From Phoronis australis (taxonomy: Eukaryota; Phoronida; Phoronidae): DNA of 64,000 nt. Below the pieces are notes generated by a model. That model saw nothing but the letters and a program-made list of their open reading frames with translations. It made no database searches and was not told the DNA's origin. Below, one piece after another: positions 25,101-38,471 of the stretch (its first letter is position 1; the number at the start of each line of letters is the position of its first letter). Where the stretch lies: NCBI GenBank assembly GCA_002633005.1, contig NMRA01000002.1:1946916-2010915 (forward strand), given 5' to 3'. The position numbers and the translations under genes are program-made.

Positions 25101-28100
25101 GATCGCTTTTCATTAATTAACTAATTAGTTCCATGTGTTTGTGTCAACGCAGTTCTTCGAAATTTGTCCGGCCATGTCAGGCCAATTGGTGCCAAACTAA
25201 CGTGCCAGTAAAACTATGAAAATTACTGTAATTACTGATGACACAAAGAATGATAATTTGAGGTATCATTTAGGCAACTGTTTATTATAGTTAAACAAAG
25301 ACTTGGAAAATGTACGAGTAATAATAAGATGATTGTGTGTGCTTGTTTCGTTGATGCTGCTTGTGTCGTACACTTTTATGTAAACACTATCTCAGAATAA
25401 TGTCAGTTCTATGCCTGATGATGATACTCAGAAACTTCGAAACGTCGATATGAAGCACGGAGTCTTGTTTTTGCTATTTGACGTTTTATTGATACAAAAT
25501 TATAACTGAAATACGACAATCTTTGGTGTTTTCAAACTTCAGCTACAGAGCTTGGTCAACAAAATCATTCATGTTTCATGTAACAATACAATTAAAAACT
25601 GTTTTCTTCTTTGTGAACACTGTTCAAGAATGCGGATTATTTTGTACTTTTCCAAGAACGGAAATTCCGTTCGTAAATGGATGAGACAAGTTATGAACGC
25701 ACGTGTAAGGTGACCCAGCCGTTGGACACTTCGGAACCGAAGTCGCCAGAAAAGCAAACCGTCTGAGTTCTGATGAACTAAATCAACAAATAGAAATGAC
25801 ACAAAGTCTAACGAAACTGTTCAAAATGCGTTAAATTCACATCTATGCTTGGACATAGCAGCTAGACGGCGACTCTGCTTGGAAAAGAAAACAGGAATTT
25901 CGGTGACTAAGCGACGTCCGAGCGGGTCGCGGACAAAACAATTAGTAATCCGAATAACGAGAACTTAAGGACACTCTTTCATGTGAAGTTGTAAACAATT
26001 GACACACATGAGATCTAATAGGTTGATAAAGGGAATTTATATTTGGAGAGAAGAAATAACCCAGGGCACCAGACGGAAGCGAGTGTCCCATCTGCAACAC
26101 ATTTTACAAGTAGCGAATGAATCACATACAGGGTGTACCTGAACTGTAGGGCAATGTACCCCTTAGTTTTAGAACGGTTTCTCACCTCTAACTACATTAC
26201 AATTATTAATTTTAATTTCTAAATTCATTAACTGTATCCAGTGATTGTTATGATACCGTTATTATATTATTGTGTTTCATTACTGTTTTTATTTTGATAC
26301 TGACAACATTTTACTGTAGTTTTGATGAATTGTTCTTTGATTTGCGAAAGCAAACGTTTGTTGATGAAAACTGTGTTCAGTTGAGTTATACGTGTTTCGG
26401 GCAGGATAGGCTGAAATTTGTGTAGTTTCTGTGAAGCCTGGGTCGTTAAAAATTAAGAGTTTATGTGTCTCTGTTTAACGGACCAAGTCGACCTTGAAAT
26501 CCTTGGTTAAGACGGGATGTCAAAACAGTAAACTAACATTAACTGATGTGCTAACATAGGGAAATCCTGACATCATGTTTTATTTCAGAGGCGCTCAAAT
26601 GTGACCACGGGCCGTCAACAGTTTCTAAACATCATGAGCAACTCTCTCAACATCAAACACTTCCAAACACTCATTATCACTTTGTTAACTAAGCGTGTCC
26701 ACTCCAGTGATATGATAGAGACGTCGGCATGCTCCGACTTTACACTATTTCTAATTGCAAGGTTCAAGAAATCTTCACGTGCTTCACGTGCACATGCAGG
26801 TTGTCTGACAAGATATTTTTGGCGGGAGATTGTTTAAGGGGGCGAGGCTTTCCGTTCCAGAATCCTCTGCAAACGTTGGTTGGCACGGCGCCCATGAAAT
26901 CAAGTGATTTTGACTCCCTTCAACCAGACTTGCAAATATAACAGTTTATTTTTGACACGCCCCAGGGCACAGGAATCAATGCTACGATTCATAAACTTAG
27001 AAGGTTTGTTGTGAATACCGTCAGCAGAGGAACATCACCTGCACAGAACCTTATAACAATTGTGGCTGGAAATTATATTTTTCGGTTCATTCAAAACATC
27101 TTTTCTGTCAGACGAGAAGATTAAATTCGTGTGTTAGTGTTTACCTTCTACTTCACGTAATAGATAGAATATTTTTACAGGGCACTTGTTTTAACAATCG
27201 CCAAAATAACAATCAGGTTAGTTTACAAGAAGAAGCAATAATTTCTCGGAAGATGCAATATTAGAAACACCCTGAGTGGCTCCATTATCCTGCAGGCCAA
27301 TTTAGCATGCGAAGAAGGCGTAAAAATGTTTGCATTCGCCGCAAGACTACATGTTGTTGTCATTTCCCAAAGGTAGGTCGTAAGTTGTAAAAACATATCT
27401 CGTTGTTCAGACTATTTCTTTGAAATAACAGAAACGTTTTAAAGCGGGTATATAGCCACCTTCTGTCACAAAAAAAACTTTTTAACGTAGGCTACTTATT
27501 GCTATGAAATTGGTTTCGAATTGTTCCATAGTCAAAACAGGTTTGGATTTCTGGCTCGAAAAGGGTTCGCCATTGCTCTAAACCAGGCACTACAATTTGA
27601 TTTATCACGGCGGGTCATTTTATACGTCGAGCATGATCTCAAGGATTGGCTTATTAACACAACTCTGCAAGAGTAAAAGTCACTTCTCGTCTGACTTAAT
27701 GAACAAGTTGAGGGCGCGTTTATTCGGGTGCTTGGTAATGACGTATTTGTCACTGTTATGACAGGGAATTTGAACCCACAAATAGGAATAAAAACGCACA
27801 GCCATTCCACGTTTTCAAAAGTTTAGTAGGTTGCGGATTTTTTCCGATTCAGGCGGGTAACCAGGGAAATAATTTAGCACTGAAATATTTTTACAAAATT
27901 ACGTGTTTGGATTCAGCGGTGGGATCCGACAACGGTTGAACCTATTGTATGGTTTCGGGGAGTTGAGAAGGATTAGCAAGATTGATCGAGTCTATAGCAA
28001 GGTAATAATTTTTGAAAGCTTAGTAATTTACATCCCTTAGTAAACCTGGGTTTATTATTATTACTATTCTTGTTAATTTTGATGTTTTAGTTTTATTTGG

Positions 28101-29263
28101 TTGGGTTCAAAACGTCAAAATGACGTCCAACTAAACGAATAGCGATAAGTAGTCTAAGTAAACGTTTATTAATCTTTTCCTCCGAACGGGAGCTAACGCG
28201 CTTAAAATATCAAATTCCAAGTAGTCATAACGACACTGGCCATGCATTATATAACATAATATATAACAGTTATTCATTATCAAAAAAAACTATGGCAACG
28301 TAGTGAATAATGTGGCAGCAAGGGTAGTCCGTCAATTTCAGGACCTTGGAATTCTGATATATTGAAACCCCAAAAAATTCCTTAAGCGAGCAGTGCAATA
28401 TAGATCGAGAAAGTTACAGTTCACATTTCTTTATAGATTTGGCAAAATATAAAGTTTTGTCCCATGAAATCACGTATTTCCCATTTTGCGAGAAACACAA
28501 GCATGGCAGCAGGGGTATGTTGCCTGTGCGTATTTAGACCCTGTTCTTCCACGTGCGTTGTTCTAGTTTGGAAAGATTATGAAAGTCTGGACCAACTTGA
28601 TATATTTTGCCTGACACTGCCGCACACATAGTCACACGAGTTTGCCTCGGTAATGGAGTGGTGAACTGCAGTGATGGCCATTTTGCGAAGGTCCTGTTCT
28701 GCAACACGGAGTTTCAAAAGCTCAGCTGAGCTATCATCGGCCAAAAGTGAATAGCAGGCAAAATGTCTATTCATGCACCTAAATAAAGCATCCAGATTAT
28801 TCTGGTGTCGATTCAAGCACAAGGATCCGGACGGGACTTTAAGTTTGTTCATTCTGTTTATGTTTCGTACGGTAATGAATAATACCAAGAACCAATTTCT
28901 TAACTAACATTACAGTGAGTTGCACAGGATTTCGTTCGTGTAGGCACTTGTGTTTGGGAAATAGTGCGGTTTCTTGCACTGGATATTTGCTAATAAAATT
29001 GCCGGAATATAATGCGGGTATTCACTTTTCAATGGGTAGTCGTAAATTTGTAATGCATTCTTGCGGACTCTGTTTTGCGTCATTGTTCGTCCAAGCGAAA
29101 GTTTTCGTTGTGAGTAAGAAGAAACGGAACTTCCTGGTTTCGAAGATAGTAACTTGTTTCGGTTTGAAAGGAATCAACCACACGTGTTTATGTTTGTATT
29201 TGACACTTAAAGTGCCCATGTCAATATGTGCAGTGAAATAAGTGAACTACAGTAATATTTCGC
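22172..29263. other. Long intergenic stretch, no gene recognised
   Basis: Contains two unassigned minus-strand frames of about 105 codons (22326-22652 and 28577-28888) with plausible amino-acid composition but no family match or splice context. A TTAAGTC-rich patch at about 24430-24560 and a CTGATGA...CGAAACGTCG motif at 25415-25447 look like repeat remnants. Confidence 0.35.
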
Positions 29264-29728
29264 ATGTCATTCTTTTTAAGAGCAATAGCGGGACAAGACG
29301 ATAGTGCAAAGAAAAATTTCGTTACGTTCCTTCCTTTCAAATTTCAGTTAATCCTTCATAAGATCGGGGAGTTCTTACAGGCGCTGGTCAAACTTGAACT
29401 CGATAATTATGACAAGTTTAAAACTTTGGATTTAAACTCAAAAGCTGACAAGACAGATAATAAATTGAAAATCTCAGTGCTCATAAGCAATCGCCTGCAC
29501 GTGCGCAGTGGAATGGTGAAACAGCTTCCCAAGCCCGATGATTTTGCACTCAGTGTTACGCAATTTGCTGACGTCATTGTTCTAGCACGAATCGCAGTAA
29601 ACGAGCGTGCTTCAAAGAGTGTTAATTTGACAATTATCTCAACTTCAGGTGAAAAGCTGATTAAAGCGCGTCTAAATCACCTGGCTGATTTTACATTCCT
29701 TAGACAACTATTGCAAACTCGCGACTGA
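29264..29728 (+). CDS. Hypothetical 154-codon open frame
   Basis: An uninterrupted frame of 154 codons with a balanced, globular-looking composition, including the helical stretches KFQLILHKIGEFLQALVKLE and LADFTFLRQLLQ. I recognise no family. CATTCTTTTTAAG just inside the frame (about 29268-29280) resembles a 3' splice site, so this could instead be a terminal exon beginning near 29281. It is among the longest frames in the window, but its length alone does not exclude chance. Confidence 0.3.
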   Translation: MSFFLRAIAGQDDSAKKNFVTFLPFKFQLILHKIGEFLQALVKLELDNYDKFKTLDLNSKADKTDNKLKISVLISNRLHVRSGMVKQLPKPDDFALSVTQFADVIVLARIAVNERASKSVNLTIISTSGEKLIKARLNHLADFTFLRQLLQTRD

Positions 29729-32314
29729 CCTGATTAGGAAAATAGATGTAAGAGCGTGGTTAAGCGGATTGCAACTTATTCGCCAAAATAGAATCCGTTA
29801 TTGTTTTAATTGGATGGGCTTTCAACGGTAATGGACTTTGGGTGAAGAGGAATTATCAAAATAATCAGAACATTAGCGCAATTGCACAATTTCTACTCCG
29901 ATTTGCCGAGAGCCGATTTCGGATACAAATGCGGTCATCGTAGACACGCCGTATTAATTAAACGCGACTCGTTAATTAGGACTGGCTTTGTGTACATGTA
30001 TTTTCACATCGTACTTTTCGTGTTCGTGTGTCAATCCAACAGTGATTAGTGCCTAACCAAACTAATCGACCTCGGCGAATGCGCGCCGACGACTCGTGGT
30101 CGGCGCGCTTCGGTCTGACACCTCGTTATAACGTCACACGGCGGTGATCTTTCAACTTACAGAAACTGCACTAAAATAATCCTATTGCGCAATGACTGGT
30201 TAAAGAGAATTTCTATTTTGAGACTACGGTTTGAGGTGATTTTTCGGGTACGAGCCCGGAGATAGTGGGTAGACACCTAATATTGTTGCGTAAATGTCTG
30301 CGAGTTCCTTGGGCTTCATTTGCAAATTGCATGACTTCGTCTGGAAACTCCCCGAAAATATAAAGCGTACACGTACTTGATCTTGTAAAACGCAGTTTGT
30401 TGCAGTACAACGTCAATTTTGCAGTTGGGCAAAATCAGACATTAATTCAAGATTGCACAAGCTGCGAGCAGGCTCTCAAGCCAGGACCGGTTTCCGTTTC
30501 CTACGGTGCAAAGTCCAAAATAATCGAAAATCTGCAAATTTGAGACAAGTGCAACCAAACAAAAAGACAAGTAATAAATGAACGTAAACGATACGTCAAT
30601 TAGCACACGACATGTCTTTGATCTTGTTCAACTCCGCGGGACTTAACTGATTTTTGGGTTAAAGCAATTCGTTTCACTCCAGCAACTATGTAGGGCACTG
30701 AAGCAGCGACTGACGGAGAGCGGTGGTACCGAGCATAGGTGTTGAAATGTGTATAAATATAAGCGTATCTACACGAGACAACGACAGACTGGGTAGCGTG
30801 GAGATGTCCCGACCTTGTACCGACCACGTTAGTGAAAATCATTTTCCAAACACGACTTGGGTAATTTTCTCCACAGGTATCATGTCCTGAGCTCAGAACA
30901 AGTAGCAGACAATACTGCTCTTATGTTCTATAAAAAAGCAAAAATATTATTCTTATGACTGAATTTAATGCAAACCTGAATGAGCGTCTGCCTAGAACAG
31001 CATTCGCACTACAAGGAAGGCGCTCATCAAGAGAATACGCGATGTGTTTATTTCGGTTCACGTCTGGTCTTAATTAGCAGCGGGCTGACGCCTGTAATGG
31101 ATTTCACCTGTAGTATTACACGTTTGAAAACTATCAATGTTTGCCCTAGACAAGATTGCAGGCGCTAGCTACATAATAATATGTAATTCTAAGGGCACTA
31201 ACCGCGCCGCGCCTGTAAAAAGCGACAGGGAAAGACGGGAACACGCAAGAGTCCCGAGTTGTAAAGTACTAGTTCATTCTAGGCAACGAAGGTAATTTTA
31301 TCACAAGTTACGAGAACCCTTTTGTGCGTAAGGTTGTCCAACGCAGCCTGCACATCAAATCAAGAATCCAGAGTCAACATGCAAAATACAGAGATCTATC
31401 AGAGGCGGCTTTCTGCAATATTGACCACCGTCTTCCAAACGACCATGTTTGCCCGCTACAACAAAATAACGGTCAGTTCAAGAGATTTCTACTCCCTTCA
31501 GCCGAGTTGGAATAATCTCCGGGGAAAAGGCATCATTTTCTCACTACACCATCAAAAACAAAATAACATCTCTAAGCTACAAGTTTGAGGCTGTCGGTAT
31601 ATTACTTTTTCATTTTAGTTCTTCGCCTTTTCACTTAAATGTCCACTTTCACGCGAAAAGATGAAATATTCGATTAATTGAGTTTGACTGTAAAGTTGGT
31701 GAAGGTATTTGGCAAAATAATAAAAACTATTTTTTTAAGTATACCAAGTTACAGTTTGAAGTGCAAAACTGTTCAGAAAACCTGTCGATTAAAAAATATC
31801 AGAATAAAACGTAGGATCCAAAATATCCTTTTTTAAACCCCAAACAAATCCTGTCCGATGTTGAAAGTGAACTTACGACCCAGCAAATTAAAACCCGCTT
31901 CCAACAAATGAGTTAAGAAAACACAGAAACCTACATTAATTTGATGCGAATGTCCCAAGTGAGGATAGACTAATAGACATAATAGCTTTATTCTAACGAT
32001 TATCCCCTAACAATAATAAGTTAATTAGTCCAGCGTGTAACAACAAGCTCACAAACTAAAGGCTTTGTATTGCCAGTGTATTTTTAGATGTCCCCAGCAA
32101 TTGTACAAATCGCCAGGGCGTGGTAACGAATCAGTTGTCAAAATGCTTTCAGGGATTGAATTTCTTCTCCCTGTCACACACGGCATTGTGCTTTAGTCCC
32201 AACGTTTTAGCCGAGAAGCACCAGGAGGTCTCTCCAAGTCATAAAAGTCAGGATGCTACTTTCCACTCACAATTTTAACAAATATACAGTGGACAAACAA
32301 AAAAACAACACTCA
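29729..32314. other. Intergenic stretch before the SR gene 3' end
   Basis: No gene recognised. Includes a palindromic TTAATTAAACG...CGTTAATTAG element (about 29955-29979) and a GC-rich hairpin (30081-30108) in otherwise AT-rich DNA. Confidence 0.35.
30081..30108. repeat. GC-rich hairpin
   Basis: GCGCGCCGAC (30081-30090) pairs perfectly with GTCGGCGCGC (30099-30108) over an 8-base loop. Flanking CGAA and TTCG can extend the stem past one bulged T. Its function is unknown. Confidence 0.6.
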
Positions 32315-32333
32315 TGTATGCTAGAGAACATAT

Positions 32334-32339
32334 TTTATT
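32334..32339 (-). terminator. Probable polyadenylation signal of the SR gene
   Basis: On the minus strand AATAAA is followed within about 30 bases by GTGTTGTTTTTTTGTTTG, the usual U/GU-rich downstream element. If it is used, cleavage falls near 32315 and the 3' UTR of the SR gene is about 2.8 kb. AATAAA also occurs on the plus strand nearby, but no plus-strand gene is seen to need it. Confidence 0.5.
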
Positions 32340-35153
32340 AAATGTTTCAAACGAAACAACAGGTGGTACAATAAAATAAGTGTTCTTTCTAATCTCTGAG
32401 AGATATAATGGCAAGTTGATTTGAAAAGGTGGGATTTTATGAACACCAAAACAATAACTTCACTCAACAATTACAGGTCTACTAGAGGGTGAAATATTTT
32501 GCATAGAGGAAAAGATTTTACCAACACCTGTAATTAAGTATTTCTTAAACAATTCACAGAAAATAGACATTTAAAACTGAATCAAAATCAAATTGAAACC
32601 AAAAATCCTGAAATACTAAACTTGCCACAACAATTGAACAACAATAAAACTGGTAGAATTAAAATTCAAAAGTTGACAAAACTGATAACACATCACAGTC
32701 AAATTAGTCCAATTGCAAAGTCAGCATCGCAGCCTATTGATTGTGATGTGTCAGTCTCATACACCAGGTGTCGCCACAAAACAGTCTCCCACAATGCCCA
32801 GCTCACTTGCCATGTGAGTCCCAGACAGGCAGGCGACAGAGACAGATTAACACAATATCTCGTTGGTGTCTCTCCTCTATAGTTGGTCAGTCCTTCTCCA
32901 AACAAACCCCTACACCAGCTAAGACAATAATAAAACACATGTGTTTCCCTGTCTGACCCCAGTGAAAGATATGTTGACCTCCAAATGCCACAAAAGCCCC
33001 ATGGTAAGTAGCTGACTAACCCCAGCTTATAGCTTTTCTTTTTTCTTCTTTGTTTTTCATGTAAATAATTAGCTCAAACCAGAAGCACATATTGTATCCC
33101 AGAGACACGTCTAACACACAATGAATAAAAAGTTAAATCTTGGAACTGGTCTACAGCTAAACTGAAAACTAGCCCAAGCCATATCCTAGAACACACACGC
33201 CTGGCACGCAAAGAAATATATAGCCATACATGCACTTTCACAATAAACCTTATCCAACTTATGTACAAAAATAATGACCCAAAATTACATTTCATACCGA
33301 GCTTACAACCACTAAAACAGAAAGTGATAACATTTAGCCAATTATTCTGCCAACTGTCAAAAGGAAATCAATTAATTCAAATATGCATCAGTAGCAACGA
33401 AAATAAGGAACAAAGCTATTACATGGGGACAGCAACACCGTGCCCTTTACCCAACCACGTTCTTGAAACATGACCAGACAGGATCACATATAAAGACAAC
33501 ACAGCACACGCCAAGAGTAAACAGACAAAATACCGTTTCTGCGTCATGGTGATCCTTTCCGCCTTCAGATTTTTTCAAGATTATTCCAGCAGAAAATGAC
33601 GGGTAACGACACGTCACTCCAGCTATGATACCATCCGAGGCTGCCACAACAATCCATTACGTGACAATTCATCAGGAAATATCTTGTCAATGATGCTGCA
33701 CATTGTACTGTCCTTACGTTGGGGATCTTTTTGCCATGGTGAAAACAGTGAAAGGTTTACAATGCTTGATCAGTCAAACTTTTGTTTTTCTGTTAGCACA
33801 TGTCAAGTGCACATTGTTTTAACCCCAGGTTTTAAAACAGTGAAAAACAGCGCCTACGTGCCATACATACAATGCAGTTGCAAAATTATCATAATAAAGA
33901 ATAAGCTCATTTTCAAAATATACATGCGTGCACAGAATCGTTGTTTGTCTGAAGGTAAGAAGAATGTCCTCTTGAATCTATCTGATAGCAATGCCCATGT
34001 AGTTCTGTCGTTACGGGTGACCTAATTAGGCATGCACGGAGGTCATTCCCTTCGAAAGAGCCGAGTTGTGACCCAATTTTCAAACAGTAAGTGGTCTAAA
34101 TCAGAAGTTTAATTTTTTGGACATAATGTGTGTTTAAAGCCACTTTAACTTTCATGTAAACTCGCTATCCTTCCCCGCCACCATGTACAGCTACTTTTGT
34201 TTGCTCAGGGAACAACGGGTCATTTTGTCTGATTACTTTTGGCCTGTACTGTATCATAAGATTACACCACAACCAGTACTTCTGTACCTTGATTGGCTAA
34301 AACAGTACCGATGACATCTATTATGAGGTGAAGACAATTGACTAGCCATGCAATGTCACTCTTCATGTTGCCCAGACATCAGATGTTGCTATCCAAGATC
34401 TGACCAATTACAGGCTGTAGTATCGATAAACCCCTGACCAAGTAAACAAAGTCAGCAGACCATATCAGAACACCAAAGCAGGTAAAACATGACAAGAAGC
34501 ATCAATGATCCTATAATAATATAGTTCAATCCCACGGGAGAACTCTTCCTTTATCAAAAAGTCAAACTCTCAGGATTGGTTCATATTTGTTAAATAATTC
34601 ACTAGGGTACTTCTCCTCAAGGGGCAATGTTTCACACACAAAAATAGGACTTCTTTCATGTCTCACACTAAGGGAATGAGCAAATTTCACCCCAACATGG
34701 CACAGAATTTCCAAGACAGACATCAGCTATATGCACTAACCAAAGACAGCAACACCTCAACCCCCGAGATAAAAGTACTACGATACACCAGTACTGAATG
34801 GCCCTACAGACCAGATAATGGACACATTATTGGTGGTGGACCTCAGTTTACTACCACCAACATTCCAGTTGGAAACCACTTTAGCCAGTGTGTACACTGG
34901 TAGACAGCTAGCCTACTCCAGTAGCTGGTGAATAACAGGCGAAAAATGCAAGCAATCTGCACAAAGTGGCACTGCCATATGGCGTCTCTACAGGTTGCCC
35001 GCCGTTACACTAACTCAACAGGCCAATAAAACTTTTACCACCCTTCAACTGGATGTCTCATCTACTTCACTATAAACAGATATAAACAAATAAAACCATG
35101 TTTTTGCACAAAAACAGGGTCACAGTAAGAACCTGGGTGAGGTGAATGACTGT
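32340..35153 (-). other. Putative long 3' UTR of the SR gene
   Basis: Lies between the TAG stop (35156-35154) and the polyadenylation signal. No conserved coding frame is present on either strand. A 38 bp segment at 34214-34252 resembles 43632-43670 within the gene. An additional 3' exon or an earlier polyadenylation site cannot be excluded. Confidence 0.4.
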
Positions 35154-35241
35154 CTAGTCACCGTTGTCGTCATCACTGCCCTTGTCTTTCCTCGACGATT
35201 TCTTCTCCGGCTTTTCAGCAGATACTGGAGACTTGTTTGTG
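35154..35241 (-). CDS. SR protein, terminal coding exon (RS15)
   Basis: Acceptor TTTCCAG|C, completing an AGC serine codon, then 28 residues and TAG. The peptide (TNKSPVSAEKPEKK...) gives up SR repeats for a lysine-rich and finally acidic tail, SDDDNGD. This fixes the C-terminus of the protein. It is one of the two junctions in the gene that do not rebuild an arginine or lysine-type basic codon at the split position; here the residue is serine. Confidence 0.85.
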
Positions 35242-36261
35242 CTGGAAAGTTGACGAGTTGTTTAAAGAGGGAAACATGACGCGAAAAGTGTGCTTTCTAC
35301 CAACACAGATGTTAATTCCAAAGTAAAATTCCCACAGCACAAAGCATACACTGAACCATTCAAATTAATTCATTTCAAACTGTTAAGCAAATGCAGAGTT
35401 TACTACAGACAAAAACATTCTCATCACATACGAGAAAAAAAATTAACATTACTTTAGGAACTGTCTTGTTTATAGTGGTGCATACAGCGACACCTATATT
35501 TTACCACAAGAAGTACAACAAGATTTGGACTACTTCAGTGCTGAAGTCACAAACAGGGTAAAAGATAAATTTTAAAGTTTTGCTTCCATTAAGATTTTGT
35601 AGAAACTTTATCAACAAGTTTTTGAAATATTACTAACTAAAGTATTTAACTCGGCAAAATTAAAAAAATTTTCGAGAGCAGAAATTCCATAGAATTTGAT
35701 TGTTGATATTATACAAATCTGCCATTCACAAATTCACGTGACTTTTTTCAGTAAAATTTAGCAAAAAAGAAAGGTACATTCATAGCAAAACAACAGGATC
35801 AGTTACATGACCAAATATCCTATAGTGTAAATGTTCAAACGCTGGCAGTTTTCCAGATTTTTTATTTGTTTCGTTTTCGTCTTATGCAACTTTAAAAAAA
35901 TTTTTTCACTAAATCCCATTTTTGATAGTACCTCTTGCAAAAACAATTTCAAAAACAATTCCTGAAGGAATTTTGGAGAATGATACATAAAGTATAATAT
36001 CTGAGTTTCACGTGAATCTGTTCAGCAACTTCTGAGATATCATGATGAGAAGTTGGCCCAAACAGAACATTTTTCTATGGTCCGACAAAACCTTAAAATA
36101 ATTTACATGTCCTGAAACTTGATGCATTAACACTGATACAAATAGGTACACTGCATATATAATTTCATAACTTTTTATTATCAGTAGATATTATAAATGG
36201 ATAAATCAATCACTTAGTACGATTTCCTTTCAAGAACTTTGCTACACAGAATGACAAGTAC

Positions 36262-36312
36262 CTGTCTTCATTGTTTGGTTCAGGAGTGCGACTCTTAGAA
36301 CGGGAAACGCTT
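36262..36312 (-). CDS. SR protein RS micro-exon 14 (51 bp)
   Basis: Flanked by TGTTCCAG and the donor GTACTTG. Encodes SVSRSKSRTPEPNNED with arginine at the split codon on both sides of the upstream and internal join. Its PEPNNED end marks the transition from the RS domain to the acidic tail. Phase 2 at both ends. Confidence 0.85.
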
Positions 36313-37367
36313 CTGGAACAGTACAACGAAACAAAATGCAAGCAAAACACAACAAGCAGCAGTTAGAACAACAGCTTAGGCGCTACAACAACTAAAGGCG
36401 TGGTCACATGGATACTTTAACAGGTCTGTTGACAGAACAGTTTTAACAGTCCTGTGTTGCCATGCACCAATGGGAGTGCACTGAATTATTTATGTAAATC
36501 AAGTAAAGAACCGGAATATTGATGAGGTGATGAACAGGAAGGTTGAACTGTTCACCAGCATGGAGTCAATCGTAGGATATGGGTTTGATGTGACAACACG
36601 AACTCACGAATGCTAAAGGTAGTATCAAAGCAGTATTAGAAGTCAACTTTCATTGGCACAGGTAATGTTTTGCTTCTAACTTGAAACGTGAAGCAAGACT
36701 GAGAGGTTAAAAGTTCTTTTAAAGGTTGAAAACAATCCTCAAATCAATAATGCAATGCTAATTGTGCACAACAGGACTCTGTACCATTTCCTATTCTCAC
36801 TATTAGTTTCATGGTCAATGTTACTGAAATACTTTGGACAAAAACAGTCAAGAGAATACTATAATTGCGTCAACCTAGTGTGATTTTGGAGAAAAAAAAA
36901 CAAGTGGAGTGCTGACCAGTAAGTAGAGTGGATGCAACAACATGGATTTATGCACTTGTCTAGTTTGGCCAAAATACCAATATTAATGGATAACACTTTT
37001 TTGCCAAGAAATTTTGTACAGAGAAGACTAATACGCCGCTCGTAAGTTAAGCAAGGCCATTCAACTACATTTTCTGTTTACTGGCAAAACACTCTACATA
37101 GCAAGATTTTTGCAGCTACTAAATGGAACTTGCCAAATGGCAAACCATTGCTAGAGTCACCTGGTGTACACTACTGTCTTCATGGAAGATGTTTTTGGCA
37201 CAATGGAGAGCAGTTAGGGTGCTGTGCAAGAATGTGACATGACTACAATTTGTAAGCCAGTGGAAAACAGAGGTCGTCAGTCTCACGTGGCAACAAAAAC
37301 CGTATTTTCTAAGTCAGCAGAGTAAGAACGGAAAGCTTGATAAATTACAAACAAGAGAAAACCACAC

Positions 37368-37424
37368 CTCTTGATTTCCCTTTTCTCCTTTTCTGGAGAT
37401 CTGGACACAGAACGATCGTCGGAT
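37368..37424 (-). CDS. SR protein RS micro-exon 13 (57 bp)
   Basis: Flanked by CATTCCAG and the donor GTGTGGT. Encodes SDDRSVSRSPEKEKREIK between split arginine codons. Only a few RS dipeptides; mixed charge. Phase 2 at both ends. Confidence 0.85.
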
Positions 37425-37864
37425 CTGGAATGAGATAAGTGATGTGTGCTCTCACTAAAAGCCTAAGCATGCGTTCTCAGGTTTTCCTAGGGTAGGCTAG
37501 ATGAAACGGCGAGTTCAGCGCAACACTTCATTGCCATCTACGTACATCTAGTAGACAACACCTAAGGATGAAGTGTGTTATTGCTTCTTAAACCATTTCA
37601 GGCACGGTTACAGAAGACAGCATCACAACGACTACAAAACTAGAGTTGAAGCCTCCAGCTCTACATATGAACCTACCTATTAGAAAATACGCTTCAATTA
37701 GTATGAGCAGCTGGCGGAGCAACAACTGACGTACACATTAAATATTCCACTGATATTGTAGGTGTCAGAACACAAGCAACGAAGCCTAAGTCATGCGGGT
37801 GGAAAACAACAATTTACCTGGCAATGTAACTATTATGGAACAGGAAGAGCTGTGGTTAGCCTAC

Positions 37865-37930
37865 CGTTTGGTATCTTTCTTGTGTCTTGGTGATTTAGAG
37901 TCAGAGTGACTACGAGAACGAGACTTGCTC
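37865..37930 (-). CDS. SR protein RS micro-exon 12 (66 bp)
   Basis: Flanked by TTCTTCAG and the donor GTAGGCT. Encodes SKSRSRSHSDSKSPRHKKD and a final TK between split arginine codons. It is the longest micro-exon. Its SHSDSKSPR core resembles SHSGSKSPR in micro-exon 4, which suggests an older duplication. Phase 2 at both ends. Confidence 0.87.
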
Positions 37931-38471
37931 CTGAAGAAAGCAACACAGAATGTCAGTGAAACCCTTCACAAGTCCAGCTAACAATACATCAAGAATGAAT
38001 CTTTGAACCACCAACTGTGATCAGGAGGAAGAATTGTGAATGACAGGAATTAGCTGAAAATTTGGCTCCACAATTTTGTCCTTTTTGTGATAAAATGGTT
38101 GTCAAACTTTTTGATAACTAATATACTAGAGTGCCAATTAATATGAAAAAACTAGAAACTCTGGGCAATTTATATTTATTATTAAAAATTGAAATCACAT
38201 GTCTTCCAAACACATCTAGAGTGGAGTTTAATAATTCAGAACTCAGCGATTCAGATTCTCAACTTTCAGTATTCACTAAGCAAACTACTCATTTCAAAAA
38301 ATAGATTCAGGGACTCAAACAGCTTGCCACTCAGTTCAAAAAGATGATGAGCACATTGACATGAAGAAAATTGTCCAAACTAAGTCTAAAAGACCAAAAT
38401 ATATGAACAATCCAATCTTTGTTGTACCAAAGTATCCATATCATGCATAAAAAGAAGCTAAATTGACTAAC

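Noticed and set aside
28577-28888. 103-codon minus-strand frame
   Set aside because: Same reasons; it does not join in frame with the plus-strand frame at 29264.
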